Assembly (NCBI GenBank): GCA_032622095.1
Contig: CP136069.1
Span: forward strand, 16,352,450 to 16,416,449
Direction: 5' to 3'
From: Siphonodentalium dalli
Lineage: Eukaryota; Mollusca; Scaphopoda; Gadilida; Siphonodentaliidae
Length of the DNA: 64,000 nt
A program made the position numbers and the translations under genes. Under the pieces are notes generated by a model, which was not told where the DNA came from, made no database searches, and saw only the letters and a program-made list of their open reading frames with translations. This document shows positions 57,599 through 64,000 of the stretch, piece after piece (within the stretch, counting starts at the first letter, position 1; the number at the start of each line of letters is the position of its first letter).

Positions 57599-60500
57599 GA
57601 CTGATATAGACCATTAGTAATACATGTAGTGACTGATATATACCATTAGTAATACAAGTAGTGACTGATATAGACCATTAGTAATACGTGTAGTGACTGA
57701 TATATACCATTAGTAATACATGTAGTGACTGATATATACCATTAGTAATACATGTAGTGACTGATATAGACCATTAGTAATACATGTAGTGGCTGATATA
57801 GACCATTAGTAATACATGTAGTGACTGATATATACCATTAGTAATACATGTAGCGACCGATATTGACCATTAGTAATACATGTAGTGGCTGATATAGACC
57901 ATTAGTAATACATGTAGTGACTGATATAGACCATTATTAATATATGTGATGACTGATATAGACCATTAGTAATACGTGTAGTGACTGATATATACCATTA
58001 GTAATACGTGTAGTGACTGATATAGACCATTAGTAATACGTGTAGTGACTGATATAGACCATTAGTAATACATGTAGTGGCTGATATAGACCATTAGTAA
58101 TACATGTAGTGACTGATATATACCATTAGTAATACATGTAGCGACCGATATTGACCATTAGTAATACATGTAGTGGCTGATATAGACCATTAGTAATACA
58201 TGTAGTGACTGATATTGACACCTGGTAATACATGTAGTGACTGATATAGACCATTAGTAATACATGTAGTGACTGATATTGACCATTAGTAATACATGTA
58301 GTGACTGATATTGACAATTGGTAATACATGTAGTGACTGATATAGACCATTAGTAATACATGTAGTGGCTGATATAGACCATTAGTAATACATGTAGTGA
58401 CTGATATTGACAATTGGTAATACATGTAGTGACTGATATAGATAATTAGTAATACATGTATTGACTGATAGACAATTAGTAATACATGTCGTGACTGATA
58501 TCTACCATTGGTAATACATGTAGTGACTGATATAGACCATTAGTAATACATGTAGTGACTGATATAGACCATTAGTAATACATGTATTGAGTGATATAGA
58601 CCATTAGTAATACATGTAGTGACTAATGTAGACCATTAGTAATACGTGTAGTGACTGATATTGACCATTAGTAATACATGTAGTGGCTGATATAGACCAT
58701 TAGTAATACATGTAGTGGCTGATATAGACCATTAGTAATACATGTAGTGGCTGATATAGACCATTAGTAATACATGTATTGACTGATGTAGACCATTAGT
58801 AATACATGTAGTGGCTGATATAGACCATTAGTAATACATGTATTGACTGATGTAGACCATTAGTAATACATGTAGTGGCTGATATAGACCATTAGTAATA
58901 CATGTAGTGGCTGATATTGACCATTAGTAATACATGTATTGACTGATGTAGACCATTAGTAATACATGTAGTGGCTGATATAGACCATTAGTAATACATG
59001 TATTGACTGATGTAGACCATTAGTAATACATGTAGTGGCTGATATAGACCATTAGTAATATATGTGATGACTGATATAGACCATTAGTAATACGTGTAGT
59101 GACTGATATATACCATTAGTAATACGTGTAGTGACTGATATAGACCATTAGTAATACGCGTAGTGACTGATATAGACCATTGGTAATACATGTAGTGGCT
59201 GATATAGACCATTAGTAATACATGTAGTGACTGATATATACCATTAGTAATACATGTAGCGACCGATATTGACCATTAGTAATACATGTAGTGGCTGATA
59301 TAGACCATTAGTAATACATGTAGTGACTGATATTGACACCTGGTAATACATGTAGTGACTGATATAGACCATTAGTAATACATGTAGTGACTGATATTGA
59401 CCATTAGTAATACATGTAGTGACTGATATTGACAATTTGTAATACATGTAGTGACTGATATAGACCATTAGTAATACATGTAGTGGCTGATATAGACCAT
59501 TAGTAATACATGTAGTGACTGATATTGACAATTGGTAATACATGTAGTGACTGATATAGATAATTAGTAATACATGTATTGACTGATAGACAATTAGTAA
59601 TACATGTCGTGACTGATATATACCATTGGTAATACATGTAGTGACTGATATAGACCATTAGTAATACATGTAGTGACTGATATAGACCATTAGTAATACA
59701 TGTATTGAGTGATATAGACCATTAGTAATACATGTAGTGACTAATGTAGACCATTAGTAATACATGTAGTGGCTGATATAGACCATTAGTAATACATGTA
59801 GTGACTAATATAGACCACTAGTAATACATGTAGTGACTGATATAGACCATTAGTAATACATGTAGTGACTGATATAGACTATTAGTAATACATGCAGTGA
59901 CTGACAGAGACAATTAGTAATACATGTAGTGGCTGATATATACCATTGGTAATACATGTAGTGACTGATATATACCATTGGTATTACATGTAGTGACTGA
60001 TATAGACCATTAGTAATACACGTAGTGGCTGATATAGACCATTAGTAATAAATGTAGTGACTGATGTAGGCCATCAGTAATACATATAGTGACTGATATA
60101 GACCATTAGCAATACATGTAGTGACTGATATAGACCATTAGTAATACATGTAGTGACTGATATAGACCATTAGTAATACATGTAGTGGCTGATATAGACC
60201 ATTAGGTAATACATGTGTTGACTGATGTAGACCATTAGTAATACATGTAGTGGCTGATATAGACCATTAGTAATATATGTAGTGGCTGATATAGACCATT
60301 AGTAATACATGTAATGGCTGATATAGACCATCAGTAATATATGTGATGACAGATATAGACCATTAGTAATACGTGTAGTGACTGATGTTGACCATTAGTA
60401 ATACATGTAGTGACTGATATTGACCATTAGTAATACATGTAGTGGCTGATATAGACCATTAGTAATACATGTAGTGACTGATATTGACAATTGGTAATAC

Positions 60501-63500
60501 ATGTAGTGACTGATATAGACCATTAGTAATACATGTAGTGACTGATAGTGACCATTAGTAATACATGTAGTGACTGATATTGACAATTGGTAATACATGT
60601 AGTGACTGATATAGACCATTAGTAATACATGTAGTGACTGATATAGACCATTAGTAATACATGTAGTGACTGGTGTAGACCATTAGTAATACATGTAGTG
60701 ACTGGTATAGACAATTAGTAATACATGTAGTGACTGACAATTGGTAATACATGTAGTGACTGATATATACCATTGGTAATACATGTAGTGACTGATATAG
60801 ACAATTAGTAATACATGTAGTGACTGATATAGACCATTAGTAATACATGTATTGAGTGATATAGACCATTAGTAATACATGTAGTGACCGATGTAGACCA
60901 TTAGTAATACATGTAGTGGCTGATATATACCATTAGTAATACATGTAGTGACTAATATAGACCACGAGTAATACATGTAGTGACTGATATAGACCATTAG
61001 TAATACATGCAGTGACTGATAGAGACAATTAGTAATACATGTAGTGGCTGATATATACCATTGGTAATACATGTAGTGACTGATATAGACCATTAGTAAT
61101 ACATGTAGTGGCTGATATAGACCATTAGTAATACATGTAGTGACTGATATTGACAATTGGTAATACATGTAGTGACTGATATAGATAATTAGTAATACAT
61201 GTATTGACTGATAGACAATTAGTAATACATGTCGTGACTGATATATACCATTGGTAATACATGTAGTGACTGATATAGACCATTAGTAATACATGTAGTG
61301 ACTGATATAGACCATTAGTAATACATGTATTGAGTGATATAGACCATTAGTAATACATGTAGTGACTAATGTAGACCATTAGTAATACATGTAGTGGCTG
61401 ATATAGACCATTAGTAATACATGTAGTGACTAATATAGACCACTAGTAATACATGTAGTGACTGATATAGACCATTAGTAATACATGTAGTGACTGATAT
61501 AGACTATTAGTAATACATGCAGTGACTGACAGAGACAATTAGTAATACATGTAGTGGCTGATATATACCATTGGTAATACATGTAGTGACTGATATATAC
61601 CATTGGTATTACATGTAGTGACTGATATAGACCATTAGTAATACACGTAGTGGCTGATATAGACCATTAGTAATAAATGTAGTGACTGATATAGGCCATC
61701 AGTAATACATGTAGTGACTGATATAGACCATTAGCAATACATGTAGTGACTGATATAGACCATTAGTAATACATGTAGTGACTGATATAGACCATTAGTA
61801 ATACATGTAGTGGCTGATATAGACCATTAGGTAATACATGTGTTGACTGATGTAGACCATTAGTAATACATGTAGTGGCTGATATAGACCATTAGTAATA
61901 TATGTAGTGGCTGATATAGACCATTAGTAATACATGTAATGGCTGATATAGACCATCAGTAATATATGTGATGACAGATATAGACCATTAGTAATACGTG
62001 TAGTGACTGATGTTGACCATTAGTAATACATGTAGTGACTGATATTGACCATTAGTAATACATGTAGTGGCTGATATAGACCATTAGTAATACATGTAGT
62101 GACTGATATTGACAATTGGTAATACATGTAGTGACTGATATAGACCATTAGTAATACATGTAGTGACTGATTGTGACCATTAGTAATACATGTAGTGACT
62201 GATATAGACCATTAGTAATACATGTATTGACTGATGTAGACCATTAGTAATACATGTAGTGGCTGATATAGACCATTAGTAATACATGTAGTGGCTGATA
62301 TAGACCATTAGTAATACATGTAGTGGCTGATATAGACCATTAGTAATACATGTATTGACTGATGTAGACCATTAGTAATACATGTAGTGGCTGATATAGA
62401 CCATTAGTAATACATGTATTGACTGATGTAGACCATTAGTAATACATGTAGTGGCTGATATAGACCATTAGTAATACATGTAGTGGCTGATATTGACCAT
62501 TAGTAATACATGTATTGACTGATGTAGACCATTAGTAATACATGTAGTGGCTGATATAGACCATTAGTAATACATGTATTGACTGATGTAGACCATTAGT
62601 AATACATGTAGTGGCTGATATAGACCATTAGTAATATATGTGATGACTGATATAGACCATTAGTAATACGTGTAGTGACTGATATATACCATTAGTAATA
62701 CGTGTAGTGACTGATATAGACCATTAGTAATACGCGTAGTGACTGATATAGACCATTGGTAATACATGTAGTGGCTGATATAGACCATTAGTAATACATG
62801 TAGTGACTGATATATACCATTAGTAATACATGTAGCGACCGATATTGACCATTAGTAATACATGTAGTGGCTGATATAGACCATTAGTAATACATGTAGT
62901 GACTGATATTGACACCTGGTAATACATGTAGTGACTGATATAGACCATTAGTAATACATGTAGTGACTGATATTGACCATTAGTAATACATGTAGTGACT
63001 GATATTGACAATTTGTAATACATGTAGTGACTGATATAGACCATTAGTAATACATGTAGTGGCTGATATAGACCATTAGTAATACATGTAGTGACTGATA
63101 TTGACAATTGGTAATACATGTAGTGACTGATATAGATAATTAGTAATACATGTATTGACTGATAGACAATTAGTAATACATGTCGTGACTGATATATACC
63201 ATTGGTAATACATGTAGTGACTGATATAGACCATTAGTAATACATGTAGTGACTGATATAGACCATTAGTAATACATGTATTGAGTGATATAGACCATTA
63301 GTAATACATGTAGTGACTAATGTAGACCATTAGTAATACATGTAGTGGCTGATATAGACCATTAGTAATACATGTAGTGACTAATATAGACCACTAGTAA
63401 TACATGTAGTGACTGATATAGACCATTAGTAATACATGTAGTGACTGATATAGACTATTAGTAATACATGCAGTGACTGACAGAGACAATTAGTAATACA

Positions 63501-64000
63501 TGTAGTGGCTGATATATACCATTGGTAATACATGTAGTGACTGATATATACCATTGGTATTACATGTAGTGACTGATATAGACCATTAGTAATACACGTA
63601 GTGGCTGATATAGACCATTAGTAATAAATGTAGTGACTGATGTAGGCCATCAGTAATACATATAGTGACTGATATAGACCATTAGCAATACATGTAGTGA
63701 CTGATATAGACCATTAGTAATACATGTAGTGACTGATATAGACCATTAGTAATACATGTAGTGGCTGATATAGACCATTAGGTAATACATGTGTTGACTG
63801 ATGTAGACCATTAGTAATACATGTAGTGGCTGATATAGACCATTAGTAATATATGTAGTGGCTGATATAGACCATTAGTAATACATGTAATGGCTGATAT
63901 AGACCATCAGTAATATATGTGATGACAGATATAGACCATTAGTAATACGTGTAGTGACTGATGTTGACCATTAGTAATACATGTAGTGACTGATATTGAC
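57599..64000. repeat. Satellite array B, ~32-bp unit
   Basis: About 200 tandem copies of a 32-bp unit containing GTAATACATGTAGTGACTGA and TATAGACCATTA. Variants include GTGGCTGA, TTGACTGATG, GACAATTGG and CGTGTAG. The array runs off the window. Blocks are duplicated at long range: the AATACATGCAGTGACTGACAG variant is at about 59888, 61513 and 63464 (1625 and 1951 bp apart, 3576 in total), and the 58126 block recurs at 59244 and 62820. Three units (96 bp) keep the frame, so ~99-codon minus frames (Tyr-Gln-Leu-Ser-Ile-Ser type) appear; they are artefacts. Confidence 0.97.

Noticed and set aside
58126-63119. Repeated ~99-codon minus-strand frames in satellite B
   Set aside because: Three 32-bp units make 96 bp, a multiple of three; the frames are a consequence of the repeat.

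Overview
The window is eukaryotic and almost certainly metazoan. It has satellite DNA at both ends, GT-AG introns, many short inverted-repeat elements, PIF/Harbinger remnants, a LINE-like tail and a spliced gene for a secreted Ly6/uPAR (three-finger) protein. The overall look (AT-rich, hairpin elements, Ser/Lys/Pro/His/Asp and Thr/Pro repeats joined to Ly6 domains) suggests a marine invertebrate, perhaps a mollusc or other lophotrochozoan. Species cannot be fixed from the sequence alone.

Layout. 1-13172 is a ~50-bp satellite containing CCCGGG, with higher-order duplications, ending at a 100-N gap (13173-13272). 13273-14930 holds palindrome-rich and ~200-bp tandem repeats. 15000-17000 shows no gene. 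17.0-42 kb is the gene-bearing part. I assemble seven coding exons on the + strand (18109-18224, 22950-23021, 30291-30405, 32391-33620, 36375-36803, 37539-37671, 39936-40134). All six junctions agree in phase. They encode about 764 residues: Ly6 domain 1, a Ser/Lys/Pro/Asp/His repeat region, a Cys/His cluster, a Thr-Pro-Lys mucin-like stretch, Ly6 domain 2, stop. The signal-peptide exon was not found with confidence. The introns are crowded with TTAA-flanked inverted-repeat elements, several sharing one 68-70-bp palindromic hairpin core.

42.5-57.3 kb is repeat-derived. It contains a ~3.2-kb palindrome with PIF/Harbinger remnants (47.04-50.29 kb), a second Harbinger remnant (52.3-52.8 kb), a ~30-bp minisatellite, several foldbacks and a pair of equal-length foldback elements. 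57599-64000 is a second satellite (~32-bp unit) running off the window, with long-range duplications (3576 bp apart).

Most long open frames here come from tandem repeats whose period, or a multiple of it, is divisible by three. They are not genes. The main biological result is the two-headed Ly6 protein with its repeat-rich linker, including a triplicated splice donor after domain 1 that could yield a short single-domain form.
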